Notes: generated by a model from the letters alone, not told the origin. A stretch of 64,000 nucleotides of DNA from Salinisphaera sp002433465 (GCF_040361435.1 NZ_APNL01000019.1:8759-72758), one strand, 5' to 3'. Positions 15,836 through 24,051 are shown, numbered from the stretch's first letter. A program made the numbers and translations.

Positions 15836-16708
15836 CATGGCCGCACGGCGGTCCAGCCAGTCGGCCACCAACGGCCAGATTTCTGCCTGGGCAGGCTTGC
15901 TCACCACGATACCGGGGTGATCGAAGTCGATGCTGTAGCCGGTGGCGGTGCCCGCCTGCTCGAAGCGTTTGTCGACGCTGGAAAAGTGATCGATGAAACG
16001 CCGGCAGCCGGCGCTGGGATCGACACGATCGGCCGCCCCGGACACCGCGAGTACGGGCTGGTCGATACGCCGGAGCGTGTCGCGAAGATAGGCATTTCGG
16101 CGGCCGGTTTCGACCCAGTGGGTTGCATCCATCAACGCTGCGGTCGGCTCGTTTTCCGGGCCAAGACCGGCCGCGCGGGCGGGGAAATACCCCAGCAGCC
16201 AGGCCAGGCCACGGGTGAGCCGATTGGCGGGCCAATCGAGCATACGCTTGTCGACCTCGAACTGGCTGGCAATTAGCACCAGTCCGGCGATCGCCTGCGC
16301 TTCGAGATAGCGGGCGCTGGCAAGCGCGCACATCACGCCGCCGAAGGAATGACCGATCCAGAACGCCGGCTGTGCGTAGCGCTCTTTGATGTGCGCCTGT
16401 ACCGCGGGCAGATCGTATTTGACGTGGTCGATCAGCCCGGCGCGGGCGCTGCAGGGCGGCGAATCCGACAGCCCGCGGCGCTGAACGATGAATGCCTCGT
16501 AGCCGCGCCTGGCAAGATAGGCGGCCAGCCCGATCTGTCGCTCGGACAGCCAGAAGCGCCGGCCGGTGAACATCCCGGATACCAGAACCACCGGCGCCCG
16601 GGTTGCTACGCGTTCGGCGCGTACCGAGGTGACAAGACAACAGCCGCCGTCGCCGGCCGCGAGCGTATGCTCGGCGATCTCGAGAGGCGGCAGCCGCGTG
16701 TCAGCCAC
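15821..16708 (-). CDS. Alpha/beta hydrolase
   Basis: The 295-residue protein has the alpha/beta-hydrolase plan: VVLVSGMFTGRRFW near residue 40, nucleophile elbow G-H-S121-F-G, an acid in SGAADRVDP and a His in the FDHPGIVV segment near residue 266. There is no signal peptide. Its start overlaps the DUF3429 gene by 8 bp, so it ends a leftward operon. The substrate is unknown; SGMFTGRRFWL resembles lipase-like lysophospholipase relatives. Confidence 0.82.
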   Translation of the reverse strand: MADTRLPPLEIAEHTLAAGDGGCCLVTSVRAERVATRAPVVLVSGMFTGRRFWLSERQIGLAAYLARRGYEAFIVQRRGLSDSPPCSARAGLIDHVKYDLPAVQAHIKERYAQPAFWIGHSFGGVMCALASARYLEAQAIAGLVLIASQFEVDKRMLDWPANRLTRGLAWLLGYFPARAAGLGPENEPTAALMDATHWVETGRRNAYLRDTLRRIDQPVLAVSGAADRVDPSAGCRRFIDHFSSVDKRFEQAGTATGYSIDFDHPGIVVSKPAQAEIWPLVADWLDRRAAMKKPA

Positions 16709-17147
16709 GGGCGACGCGCCAGGCGATGGCGACCACGCAGAACGTCACCACGAGGGTGAGCAGCCGACGCAGCTGCAGGAAACCGCGACTCTGCCAGCCA
16801 CGCCGCGCGCCGTGTTCGTCGATCAGCCAGGCGGCAAGCAGGGCGGCGATCAGCAGGATGGCGCGCCAGGGGGCGGCAGTGAGCAGCGCGCCCCAGGCCA
16901 CGATGGCCGGCGACACGGCTAACGTCATGTCCAGCGCCGAGGCCCGCCCGGCGGCGAGCATGCGCCCCCATTGCACGCCGCCGATGAAGGCCACGATAGT
17001 GGCCAGATACGGCAGCAGCCAGCGCAATGCGGTGCGTGCATCCAGAGAGTAGCCGCTATAAGCGTGATAGAGGCCGGCGACGAACGGCAGCAGCGCAAGC
17101 AGGCCGAGGGCACAGGCAACGGGCAGGGCGGATCTTTTCTTGGCCAT
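16701..17147 (-). CDS. DUF3429 family inner-membrane protein
   Basis: The 148-residue protein has four or five hydrophobic helices and the family-like LLPYLATIVAFIGGVQWGR segment. DUF3429 proteins are small integral membrane proteins of unknown function. It lies 40 bp after the HemD-like gene and overlaps the hydrolase by 8 bp. Confidence 0.82.
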   Translation of the reverse strand: MAKKRSALPVACALGLLALLPFVAGLYHAYSGYSLDARTALRWLLPYLATIVAFIGGVQWGRMLAAGRASALDMTLAVSPAIVAWGALLTAAPWRAILLIAALLAAWLIDEHGARRGWQSRGFLQLRRLLTLVVTFCVVAIAWRVARG

Positions 17148-17187
17148 GGGAAGCGTTGAGCAGTGGGCGAAACGCGATCTTACCCGC

Positions 17188-18039
17188 TCATGCCGGCTTG
17201 AAGTGGCTCACCATCGCGCGTACCAGCGGTTTCATGAAATAGTTGCTCTCGGGCATGAGCGTGACCTGTACGCCTTCGGCTTCAAGGCGTTCGCCCACGA
17301 GCGGACCGACCGCCGCCACGCAGAGCCCGTTCAGGGCGCGCGTGAGCGCCTCGGCCTGGTCGTTGGCCCGGGCGACCTTGTAGAGCCGCTTGATCTGGGG
17401 TGAGCTGGTGAATGCCACCGCATCCATGTCGCCCGCCACGATACGGTCAATGAACGCCAGAACCTGCGGCGTTTCGGTTTCGTCGGCATAGACGTAGGGT
17501 GCCACCGCCTTCACCTGGGCCTGTTTGTCGCCCAGGAAATCCATCAGCGGGGTGTTCGGATCGCTGCCATACAGCTGCACGCCGACGCGATGGCCGGCCA
17601 GGTCGGCATCGGCGAGCGCTTCGATGACGCCGGCCGTGGTTGGCTGGGTCGCGGCCACGTCGCTGCGTAGCTTGAGCGCGCGCAGTTCGCGTACGGGCTT
17701 GGGCCCGCGCGTGATCGTGCGCGCCTGACCCAGCCGTTCGACGAACGCCGTCAGTCGCGTCTGGCCGTCGCGTTCGGCGAAGTCGCGCAGGCGGCGCAGG
17801 CCTTCGCCGGTCAGCCAGATCATCTCGTCCAGACCGTTGTCGATGACGTCGTCGAGCCAGCGCGTCACGTGCGCCTGGTCCGGCGTGTCGCGGATATCCA
17901 CCAGCGGGCAGCGCACTGTCAGCGCGCCGCGTCGCTCGAGCATGTCGGCGAACAGGTCGAGCTGACGCGATTCGGGCACGCCGATACGGCAGCCTTCGAG
18001 ATCTCTGGCGTCGGGGGATGTCGTCATGAGTGCGTCCAT
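17188..18039 (-). CDS. Uroporphyrinogen-III synthase (HemD-like)
   Basis: The ~283-residue protein has the two-lobed HemD layout: an N-terminal lobe (DLEGCRIGVPESRQLDLFADML), a WLTGEGLRRL segment, ADLAGHRVGVQLYG opening the second lobe, then AVAFTSSPQIKRLY and the AVGPLVGERLEAEGV ending that is typical of the family. It would close hydroxymethylbilane to uroporphyrinogen III in the tetrapyrrole pathway, but the neighbours are not other hem genes, so a specialised paralogue is possible. The start at 18039 is chosen because homology begins just after it; an ATG at 18027 is also possible. No strong ribosome site is seen. Confidence 0.8.
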   Translation of the reverse strand: MDALMTTSPDARDLEGCRIGVPESRQLDLFADMLERRGALTVRCPLVDIRDTPDQAHVTRWLDDVIDNGLDEMIWLTGEGLRRLRDFAERDGQTRLTAFVERLGQARTITRGPKPVRELRALKLRSDVAATQPTTAGVIEALADADLAGHRVGVQLYGSDPNTPLMDFLGDKQAQVKAVAPYVYADETETPQVLAFIDRIVAGDMDAVAFTSSPQIKRLYKVARANDQAEALTRALNGLCVAAVGPLVGERLEAEGVQVTLMPESNYFMKPLVRAMVSHFKPA

Positions 18040-18148
18040 GGGTGCAATAAGGTCAGTGTACCGAGTGCCGCCGCGCACGACAGTTGCCATGGCGTGACGG
18101 ATGGCGTCACACTGACATCGACTATTGGCACGGTCAGGAACACGGTCC

Positions 18149-18523
18149 ATGACGCTTGCAGTCGGTATCAGCATCGTATTCGCGCTCGCTCTGGCAGGGA
18201 CGGGGTATCTGCTCTGGCGTGCCTATCGCCGGCTCGATGCGCTCAATGCACAGATCGCGCAGCTCGCGCACGATCTCGAACACGCCAACGAGGAGCTCGC
18301 CGGGGTGTTGGCCGAGGTCAGCGGCAGTCGCATCATCGTGGAGGTGATCAACCCCATGACCCTGGCCCGGGCGCGTTCACGCTGGGGCGCGGCGCTGGTG
18401 GGCGTGGCCCCGCGCATGATCCGACGACGGGTGTACGAGATCGTGGCGCGCGAGATGAAGCAACAGCTCGCCTCGCAGGGTGTCGAAGCCCATCTGGATA
18501 TTTTCCACCCCACCGGCTCATGA
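18149..18523 (+). CDS. Unrecognised protein with one membrane helix and coiled coil
   Basis: This 124-residue protein starts with an uncleaved-looking membrane helix (GISIVFALALAGTGYLLW, residues ~5-22), then a coiled coil (RLDALNAQIAQLAHDLEHAN) and a mixed C-terminal domain ending HLDIFHPTGS. CAGGA precedes the ATG at 18149. It overlaps the next gene by 4 bp (ATGA). I know no function; the pair looks like a small membrane-anchored complex. Confidence 0.65.
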   Translation: MTLAVGISIVFALALAGTGYLLWRAYRRLDALNAQIAQLAHDLEHANEELAGVLAEVSGSRIIVEVINPMTLARARSRWGAALVGVAPRMIRRRVYEIVAREMKQQLASQGVEAHLDIFHPTGS

Positions 18524-18942
18524 TCGTCGTCGCCGCGGTAAGTCTTGCCTTCATCGTCGTTATCGTCGCCGCGATACGGCTGAACATGGCCATCGCCGAC
18601 ACCCGGGAACGCTTTCGCGTGCTGGCAGCCGGCTATGGCGATGCCGGGCTGCTGGTGAGTGCACGGAACCGCTTTCGTCGCCGCCAGGAAAGCGTCGAGC
18701 AAGTGGTCGATACCGGCACCGTTGGCCTGCAGACCGCGCATCGCACCATATCCGGCTGGTTCGGCACGCAGCACAGCGCGGATGGCATCTACGACAACGT
18801 GCGTGCATTCAATCGCAATGTCGGCCGGGCCCTGTCGGGTTTGTTCGCGCCGGGGCCGAAAAAACGCAGTGAAAGCCTGCAAGAATGGCGTGAGAAGCAG
18901 GATTCGACCGCTCGGCGCGATCGCGCCGACGACGAATCCTGA
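18520..18942 (+). CDS. Unrecognised membrane-anchored protein, 140 aa
   Basis: The product begins with a membrane helix (VVAAVSLAFIVVIVAAIRL) and has a soluble part rich in Arg and Gln with a GWFGTQHSADGIYDNVR segment and a very charged C-terminal tail (REKQDSTARRDRADDES). It is translationally coupled to the preceding single-helix protein. Both are small N-in anchors with cytoplasmic or periplasmic tails. Function is unknown. Confidence 0.6.
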   Translation: MIVVAAVSLAFIVVIVAAIRLNMAIADTRERFRVLAAGYGDAGLLVSARNRFRRRQESVEQVVDTGTVGLQTAHRTISGWFGTQHSADGIYDNVRAFNRNVGRALSGLFAPGPKKRSESLQEWREKQDSTARRDRADDES

Positions 18943-18997
18943 CACGCGTCGCGGCCGCTGGGCTCAAGAATGAAATCGCGCCGCCGTTAATCGCAGG

Positions 18998-19381
18998 ATG
19001 AAACGCCTCAATCGTATCGCTACCGGCGCTGCTGCCCTGATCCTGGGGCTGCCCGCTTTGGGCGCGCTGCCGCTATGGGCCCAGCCCGCCCAGCCGCAAA
19101 CCTCGCAGCCGCATACGAGAGCCCATGGCCATGGGCCACGTCCCGGCTTCGGGCATGGCGATTCCGATGCCGGCGTGCATATCTATCTACAGCCGCAAAC
19201 CGAGCACTGGCCGTCTAACTACTGGCCGGACAACTATCAGCTTGACGGCTACGACGGTCAGCCCGATCGGCCCACCCGCTGCGCGGGCGAAAGCGGCCGT
19301 ACCTATTCAACACGCCAGGTCGAGTGCCCCGAGGGTCAGAAGGCCGTCGAAGGCGGGCGGCGCTGGTCCACCACGCCCTGA
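18998..19381 (+). CDS. Secreted/periplasmic protein of unknown function
   Basis: The 127-residue product has a Sec signal peptide (MKRLNRIATGAAALILGLP, cleavage likely near LWAQPAQ at residue ~29). The mature part is His/Pro/Gln-rich (HTRAHGHGPRPGFGHGD) and has two cysteines in a CAGESGRTYSTRQVEC loop that could form a disulfide. The family is not recognised; the His-rich stretch could bind metal. After its stop a dyad (TGCCG..CGGCA) is followed by A rather than T residues, so it is not an obvious terminator. Confidence 0.6.
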   Translation: MKRLNRIATGAAALILGLPALGALPLWAQPAQPQTSQPHTRAHGHGPRPGFGHGDSDAGVHIYLQPQTEHWPSNYWPDNYQLDGYDGQPDRPTRCAGESGRTYSTRQVECPEGQKAVEGGRRWSTTP

Positions 19382-19447
19382 AACCCCTTGTGCCGTCGCC
19401 CCGTTGTAGGGCGCGGCAAAAAAAGTTTCATAAGGCGGCTCATACGT

Positions 19448-19475
19448 TAAAGGATTCGTGGCCCGGCGCCGATAG
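19448..19475 (+). promoter_or_regulatory. Sigma28-type promoter of fliD operon
   Basis: TAAAG (19448-19452), a 15-base spacer and GCCGATAG (19468-19475) match the flagellar sigma28 consensus except that the spacer is one base longer than the other sites here. It lies 51 bp upstream of fliD. Confidence 0.75.
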
Positions 19476-19526
19476 GCTCTGCAACCCAGCTCGTTGTATC
19501 GAGCACGTGTTATTCGCAGGTACGCC

Positions 19527-20936
19527 ATGGCAGTTACATCGTCACTCGGAATCGGCTCCGGACTGGATTTGAGCTCGTTGCTCGACGGGCTACGCAGCTC
19601 CGAGCAGCAGCGCTTGGTTCCTTTGCAGCGACAGGCAAGCAGCTACAACACCAAGCTGTCCGCCTACGGCACGCTTCAGAGCTCGCTGGCCAATTTCCAG
19701 ACCGCGGCCGAATCGTTGGGCAAGGCAAGCCTCTACGAAGGGGTCAAGACCACCACCGATAGCGATGCCTTCAAGGCGGTCGCCAGCGAAAAGGCCGATC
19801 CGGGCAGCTATAGCATCGAAGTCGAGCAGCTGGCACGCAGCCAGTCGCTGGTCAGCGCCGGCCAGGCCAGTGTGGACGACAAGATCGGCAGCGGCGGCAC
19901 GATCACGCTTTCGCTGGGCGATGCGTCCGGCAACGTCAGCGAAACGGTCGATATCGATCTGGCTGGCGCCGACAGCAGCCTGTCCGGCATCCGCGACGCG
20001 ATCAACGGCGCCGATATCGGTATTAACGCCTCCATCGTCAACGACGGCAGCGGCACCCCGTACCGTCTGGTGCTGTCGTCCAACACCACCGGCACGGCTT
20101 CGCAGATCTCGGTGAGCGTTGCAGAAAGCAACGGTGACGGTTCCACCCCGCTGGGCGATCTGCTCAACTACGACAGCACGGCGGGCAGCGGTGCGATGAG
20201 CCAGACCGTGGCTGCGCGGGACGCCAAGCTTTCGGTCAACGGCATTGCGATCGTCAGCCAGACCAACCGGGTCGAGGAAGCCATCGAAGGCGTGACCCTC
20301 ACGCTGAGCAAGACCACCAGCGAGCCCCAGTCGCTGACCGCCACCCGCGACACGGATTCCGTGAAAGCCGCGCTGGAAAAGTTCGTCAAGGCCTATAACA
20401 GCGTCAATACGTTGTCGGACAAGCTCACCGCCTTCGACAGCGAGAAAGAGATCAGCGGCGTGCTGCTGGGCGACTCGACCGCGCGAACCGCGGAAACGCG
20501 CGTGCGCGGTGCGCTGAACACGCCGATCAGCGGCGGTGCCTTTTCCAGCCTGGCGGAAATCGGCATCAGCCTGCAGCGCGACGGCACCATGAAGATCGAC
20601 GACGAAAAGCTCGACAAGGCGCTGGCGAACAACCTCGCCGATGTCGGTCAGCTGCTGGCCGGCAAGGACGAAAGCGGCGGTCTGTCGAAGGTGCTGGTAT
20701 CCACGCTGGATGCCGTTGCCGGTGAGCAGGGTCTGCTGCAGTCGGCCAGCAACGGCATGAAAACCCGCATCGACAATCTCACAGAAAGCATGGAGCGCGA
20801 ACAGGAGTCGATCGATTCCACCATCGCGCGCTATCAAAAGCAGTTCGTGCAGCTCGACTCGATCATGGCGTCGATCAACTCGACCAGCAATTACCTCACC
20901 CAGCAATTCGCATCGCTCAACAAATCGAGCGATTAG
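19527..20936 (+). CDS. fliD: Flagellar filament cap protein FliD
   Basis: FliD forms the pentameric cap that folds exported flagellin at the filament tip. The 469-residue protein shows the standard N-terminus (TSSLGIGSGLDLSSLLDGL), a variable middle, and the C-terminal coiled-coil region (SMEREQESIDSTIARYQKQF, QLDSIMASINSTSNYLTQQF). The ATG at 19527 follows CAGG; upstream in-frame starts would lengthen it without homology. It is first of fliDST behind a sigma28 promoter. Confidence 0.96.
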   Translation: MAVTSSLGIGSGLDLSSLLDGLRSSEQQRLVPLQRQASSYNTKLSAYGTLQSSLANFQTAAESLGKASLYEGVKTTTDSDAFKAVASEKADPGSYSIEVEQLARSQSLVSAGQASVDDKIGSGGTITLSLGDASGNVSETVDIDLAGADSSLSGIRDAINGADIGINASIVNDGSGTPYRLVLSSNTTGTASQISVSVAESNGDGSTPLGDLLNYDSTAGSGAMSQTVAARDAKLSVNGIAIVSQTNRVEEAIEGVTLTLSKTTSEPQSLTATRDTDSVKAALEKFVKAYNSVNTLSDKLTAFDSEKEISGVLLGDSTARTAETRVRGALNTPISGGAFSSLAEIGISLQRDGTMKIDDEKLDKALANNLADVGQLLAGKDESGGLSKVLVSTLDAVAGEQGLLQSASNGMKTRIDNLTESMEREQESIDSTIARYQKQFVQLDSIMASINSTSNYLTQQFASLNKSSD

Positions 20937-20958
20937 GCATTAATAGCAAGGAACGCTC

Positions 20959-21405
20959 ATGGCTTCTTACGCAAATCGCGCGGCAAGTGCATACAAGAAA
21001 CTCGGCGTCGAGACCGACGCCATGAGTGCCAGCCCGCACCAGTTGATCGTACTGCTGTTCGACGGCGCGCGCAGCGCTCTCGGGCGTGCGCAGTGGGCGA
21101 TCTCCCAGAACGACGCGGCCGGCAAGGGCCAGGCGTTGTCCAAGGCCATCGACATCATCGAACTCGGCCTGCGGGCAGCGCTGGATATCGAGCGCGGTGG
21201 CGAGATCGCCGAGCGTCTGGATTCGCTTTACGACTATATGACCCGCACTTTGATCCGTGCCAATATCCATAGCGATGCGTCGAAGATCGCGCACGTGGAC
21301 ACGCTGCTCGAGGATATCGGTTCGGCATGGAAGCAGATCGGCACCGCCCCGTCGATGCCGTCGGTTGCTGCCGTCCAGTCCGCCCCTTCGCTACAGCAGG
21401 CTTGA
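20959..21405 (+). CDS. fliS: Flagellin export chaperone FliS
   Basis: The 148-residue helical protein has the FliS core: ANRAASAYKKLGVETDAMSA, PHQLIVLLFDGARSALGRA and LYDYMTRTLIRANI. It binds the C-terminal helices of flagellin to prevent premature polymerisation. It lies 22 bp after fliD with AAGGA upstream. The C-terminal ~25 residues are Pro/Ala/Ser-rich and outside the core. Confidence 0.95.
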   Translation: MASYANRAASAYKKLGVETDAMSASPHQLIVLLFDGARSALGRAQWAISQNDAAGKGQALSKAIDIIELGLRAALDIERGGEIAERLDSLYDYMTRTLIRANIHSDASKIAHVDTLLEDIGSAWKQIGTAPSMPSVAAVQSAPSLQQA

Positions 21406-21409
21406 GGCC

Positions 21410-21751
21410 ATGAATCAACAGCAACAGGAAATCGTCGCCGGCTACGCCGCGCTGCTCGAGCTCAACCAGCGCATGATCGAGATCGCCGTCGCCGGCGATT
21501 GGGAAGAGCTGGTCGAGATGAAAAGCGAACACCTCTGCCAGGTGGAAACGCTGATGAACATCGAATACGACGTGACCGTCAACGAAGCGTTTCGCGAAGC
21601 CAAGCGTGCCGTATTGATCCAGATCGCGGCCAGCGAGCAGGAGCTGCGCGATCGGCTACAGCAGCGCATGGACGAACTATCCGGCGCCATCTGTCAGGCG
21701 CGCTCGCAGCGGCGGGTCAAGAACGCCTACGAAAAGGCCGCGATCGGCTAG
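21410..21751 (+). CDS. fliT: FliT-like flagellar chaperone
   Basis: This 113-residue helical protein follows fliS by 4 bp. Position, size and a long first helix (QEIVAGYAALLELNQRMIEI, then WEELVEMKSEHL) fit FliT, the FliD export chaperone that in enterics also binds FlhDC and dampens its activity. Sequence conservation in the family is low, so the call rests largely on context. Confidence 0.8.
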   Translation: MNQQQQEIVAGYAALLELNQRMIEIAVAGDWEELVEMKSEHLCQVETLMNIEYDVTVNEAFREAKRAVLIQIAASEQELRDRLQQRMDELSGAICQARSQRRVKNAYEKAAIG

Positions 21752-21793
21752 CGCCGGTCGTGCCGGTTCTAACGTTCAAGCGATGATGCTGCT

Positions 21794-22948
21794 GTGAGCA
21801 CGATCACGCCGATGCTCGATACGCTGTTGCCGCAGGTGCTCGGGCGCCGTGCGGACATGGCGCGGTTTACCGGCGCGCGAGCGAATGTCCCGCTCGGCCC
21901 TGTGGACCCCGTGGCCAGCGTTAGAACGGACGGCTTCGATCGGCCGACTCCGGGCACGGCTTCGGACGGCCTGCGCGGTCGCGGCGCGCCGACCGAGGAC
22001 GCCGCGGCCGGCAACGCGGGGGCGCGGCGCGCGCCCAACGGGCCGGCTACGCGTGAAATCGCACAGAGCGGGCGTTATCTGCCCGCAGCCCGGCCCGAGC
22101 CGGGCCAGTCCTCTAACACGAGCGGCGAATCCGCCCGTGCCCAGCTCAGCCGCGAGGGTGGCTTGATCGCTTCATTGCTGGCGCGCCGCGACGCACCCGT
22201 GGCGCATACCACGCCGGCCCATGCGGCCGCGCTGTTCGGCGCTGCGCGCGTGCCGGCCACGCCGATTCTGGCCTCCATTCTTGGGCAGCAGGTCGCACAT
22301 AGCGGGCTGTTTTACGAGTCGCATCTGAGCAAGTGGTTCGAAGGCCAGCGTCCGTTGTCGGAACTGCTTCAGGAACCGCATAACCAGAAACAGCCGGCGT
22401 CTGCCGCAAGTGAGTCTGCTTCCTCCTCGGCTCGTATGTCGGGCCCAGGCGCCCGCCAGGCTGTGGCGGCGCAATCCCAGGCCAATGCGCTGCTCGCCCC
22501 GGGCGCGTTCGAGCGCGGCGCGGCTGACGCACGCGGCGACAACGGCCGCGGCGATGTCGTCGACGAGCGTCTGCTCTCGGTGGTACGTCAGCAGCTCGAC
22601 GTGCTCAGCAATCCGGTGTTTCGTTGGCATGGCGCGGCTTGGCCGGGTGTCGACATGCGCTGGGAGATTCACGAGAACAGCGACGACGCCGCCGACGGCC
22701 AGGGACGAAAGTCTGAAGCAGACGACAAGCCCTCTTTCTCGACTCGCCTGAGCCTTGATCTGCCCCGGCTGGGTACGATCGAAGTCGCGCTCAATCTCGC
22801 CGGTGGGGGCATCGAGGTCTATGCCTATGCATCGAGCGAGCAGGGGGCCGCGGCGGTTTCGCCTGCAACCGGTGAATTGAAGGAACGCTTCGAACAGGCC
22901 GGATTCACCCGTGCCTACGTCGAACTACTGGAGGCAGGCCTGTCATGA
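21794..22948 (+). CDS. FliK-like accessory protein
   Basis: The 384-residue protein has a long disordered N-terminal part rich in Ala, Gly, Arg and Pro, then a folded C-terminal ~110 residues (RQQLDVLSNPVFRWHGAAW, LSLDLPRLGTIEVALNLAGG) that resemble the FliK hook-length-control C-domain. It starts at GTG; two upstream ATGs are out of frame. It is not the main hook ruler, which is encoded at 54983. It is coupled (ATGA) to an FlhB-like C-domain gene, the two halves of the substrate-switch interaction. A similar pair exists in several proteobacteria. Confidence 0.7.
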   Translation: MSTITPMLDTLLPQVLGRRADMARFTGARANVPLGPVDPVASVRTDGFDRPTPGTASDGLRGRGAPTEDAAAGNAGARRAPNGPATREIAQSGRYLPAARPEPGQSSNTSGESARAQLSREGGLIASLLARRDAPVAHTTPAHAAALFGAARVPATPILASILGQQVAHSGLFYESHLSKWFEGQRPLSELLQEPHNQKQPASAASESASSSARMSGPGARQAVAAQSQANALLAPGAFERGAADARGDNGRGDVVDERLLSVVRQQLDVLSNPVFRWHGAAWPGVDMRWEIHENSDDAADGQGRKSEADDKPSFSTRLSLDLPRLGTIEVALNLAGGGIEVYAYASSEQGAAAVSPATGELKERFEQAGFTRAYVELLEAGLS

Positions 22949-23241
22949 GCGCTCTCGATCGATCCAGTGCAGAAGACGACCGGGCCAGCGTCGTCGCCCT
23001 GCGTTACGGCGAAAACGACGACGCACCGCGCGTCGTGGCCAAGGGCTATGGCGACATCGCCCAGGCCATCATGGACCGCGCGCAAAAGCACGGTTTGCAT
23101 GTGCACCGTTCGCCCGAACTGGTGCGTCTGCTCATGCGCGTCGATCTCGACGATCGTATCCCGCCCGAGCTGTATCTGGCCGTGGCGGAGCTGCTGGCCT
23201 GGGTATACCGGCTGGAAACCGCAGCCGAAGCGAACGCGTAG
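22945..23241 (+). CDS. Stand-alone FlhB C-terminal-domain protein (FlhX-like)
   Basis: The 98-residue product aligns with the C-terminal part of FlhB encoded at 33571: RVVAKGYGDIAQAIMDRAQK corresponds to RVVAKGADNVAAKIRELGAE, and IPPELYLAVAELLAWVYRLE to IPAALYTAVAEVLAWVFQLK. The NPTH autocleavage motif is missing: the protein begins just after that position with VVALRYGENDDAP. In other bacteria such FlhX proteins can replace the cleaved FlhB fragment in export-specificity switching. It overlaps the fliK-like gene by 4 bp. Confidence 0.85.
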   Translation: MSALDRSSAEDDRASVVALRYGENDDAPRVVAKGYGDIAQAIMDRAQKHGLHVHRSPELVRLLMRVDLDDRIPPELYLAVAELLAWVYRLETAAEANA

Positions 23242-23581
23242 AACTCAGCGCAGATCGCGTCATAGACGACCGTTTTGCGCTCGTCTTACCCGTACACAAT
23301 TCAATATGGAATAATGGGCTGTCGCCTAATGGCGACAGGTCGGCGCTGTATGTCTTTGCTTTTTGCAGCGCCCTGTAGCATTTTGATGATGGTGTTTGGG
23401 AATATTTAACCGGGAAATGTGCGTTTTCACATTTGAAACGTGGAAAATTTCACGTACATAATCCACGGTCGGTGCGAAGAGGCAGGGCGCACACGTAGAG
23501 GACGGCCGTTTCAAGCAGGCGATTCGCCCACAATTCAAGAGGCCGCTTTGTGCAGCACGGCGCTTCTGCGGGGAGGCATGA
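23242..23581 (+). promoter_or_regulatory. Regulatory region upstream of flhDC
   Basis: This 340-bp gap is AT-richer than its surroundings. Besides the hairpin at 23319 it holds the perfect dyad AAATGTG-N6-CACATTT (23415-23434) and a second near-palindrome CGTG-GAAAATTT-CACG (23439-23454). A candidate promoter TTGAAA (23433-23438) with CATAAT (23457-23462, spacer 18) or TACATA (23455-23460, spacer 16) overlaps both, giving a leader of about 110 bases. GGGGAGG (23570-23576) is the flhD ribosome site. The first dyad looks like a CRP half-site pair but the spacer is two bases too short for CRP. Confidence 0.55.
23319..23338 (+). terminator. Hairpin after fliDST-flhX genes
   Basis: A perfect 8-bp stem CTGTCGCC-TAAT-GGCGACAG lies 78 bp after the flhX-like stop. 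No T-tract follows, so termination is uncertain. Confidence 0.45.
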
Positions 23582-24040
23582 ATGAGTGTTGATCATCTAC
23601 TCGATGATGTTCGCGATCTGAATCTGTCCTATCTGATTCTTATGCAGCGTCTGATCAATACCGATCGGGAGCTGGCCATGTTCCGGCTGAAAATCGACGA
23701 GGACATGGCGGATCTGCTCAGCCAGATTCCGGTGGCCGATCTGGCCAAACTCGCCCGTTGCAATCAGCTTCTCTGCCATTTCTCGTTGGATAGCGCCGAA
23801 CAGCTTTTTGCGCTGGTCAACGCACCGCGCGATGACGACATGCGGCGCTTGCATGCCGGCATTCTGTTGTCGTCGCAGAACAAGCGCAAAAGCGATCGCC
23901 GCGGTGGTGAACGTCGCGAGGGCGGCGATCGCCGCGATCCGGTAGCCGCTGAAAGCGGCGACGTACCCGCGCGGCGCAAGCAGCCGCGCCGTGAAGCTGA
24001 TCGCGAAGCCGAGCGTAAAAGCGGTAGCGGCGAAGGGTAG
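23582..24040 (+). CDS. flhD: Flagellar master regulator subunit FlhD
   Basis: FlhD with FlhC forms the FlhD4C2 activator of early flagellar promoters. Residues 1-97 match FlhD throughout (DVRDLNLSYLILMQRLINTD, AMFRLKIDEDMADLL, CNQLLCHFSLDS), including Cys65, the residue that makes the intersubunit disulfide in the E. coli protein. The 152-residue length exceeds the usual ~105-120 because of a ~50-residue basic, disordered tail (KRKSDRRGGERREGGDRRD and onward) not found in enteric FlhD. The tail could bind DNA or a partner; that is inference. Confidence 0.95.
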   Translation: MSVDHLLDDVRDLNLSYLILMQRLINTDRELAMFRLKIDEDMADLLSQIPVADLAKLARCNQLLCHFSLDSAEQLFALVNAPRDDDMRRLHAGILLSSQNKRKSDRRGGERREGGDRRDPVAAESGDVPARRKQPRREADREAERKSGSGEG

Positions 24041-24051
24041 CCACGAGCCGC

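Noticed and set aside
19385..19425. Terminator after the secreted protein gene (TGCCG...CGGCA)
   Set aside because: The stem is followed by A residues on the plus strand, and on the minus strand the T-run precedes the stem, so neither direction fits an intrinsic terminator.
23415..23434. Classical CRP-binding site
   Set aside because: The half-sites fit but the spacing is two bases short of the CRP consensus, so I list it only as a dyad.
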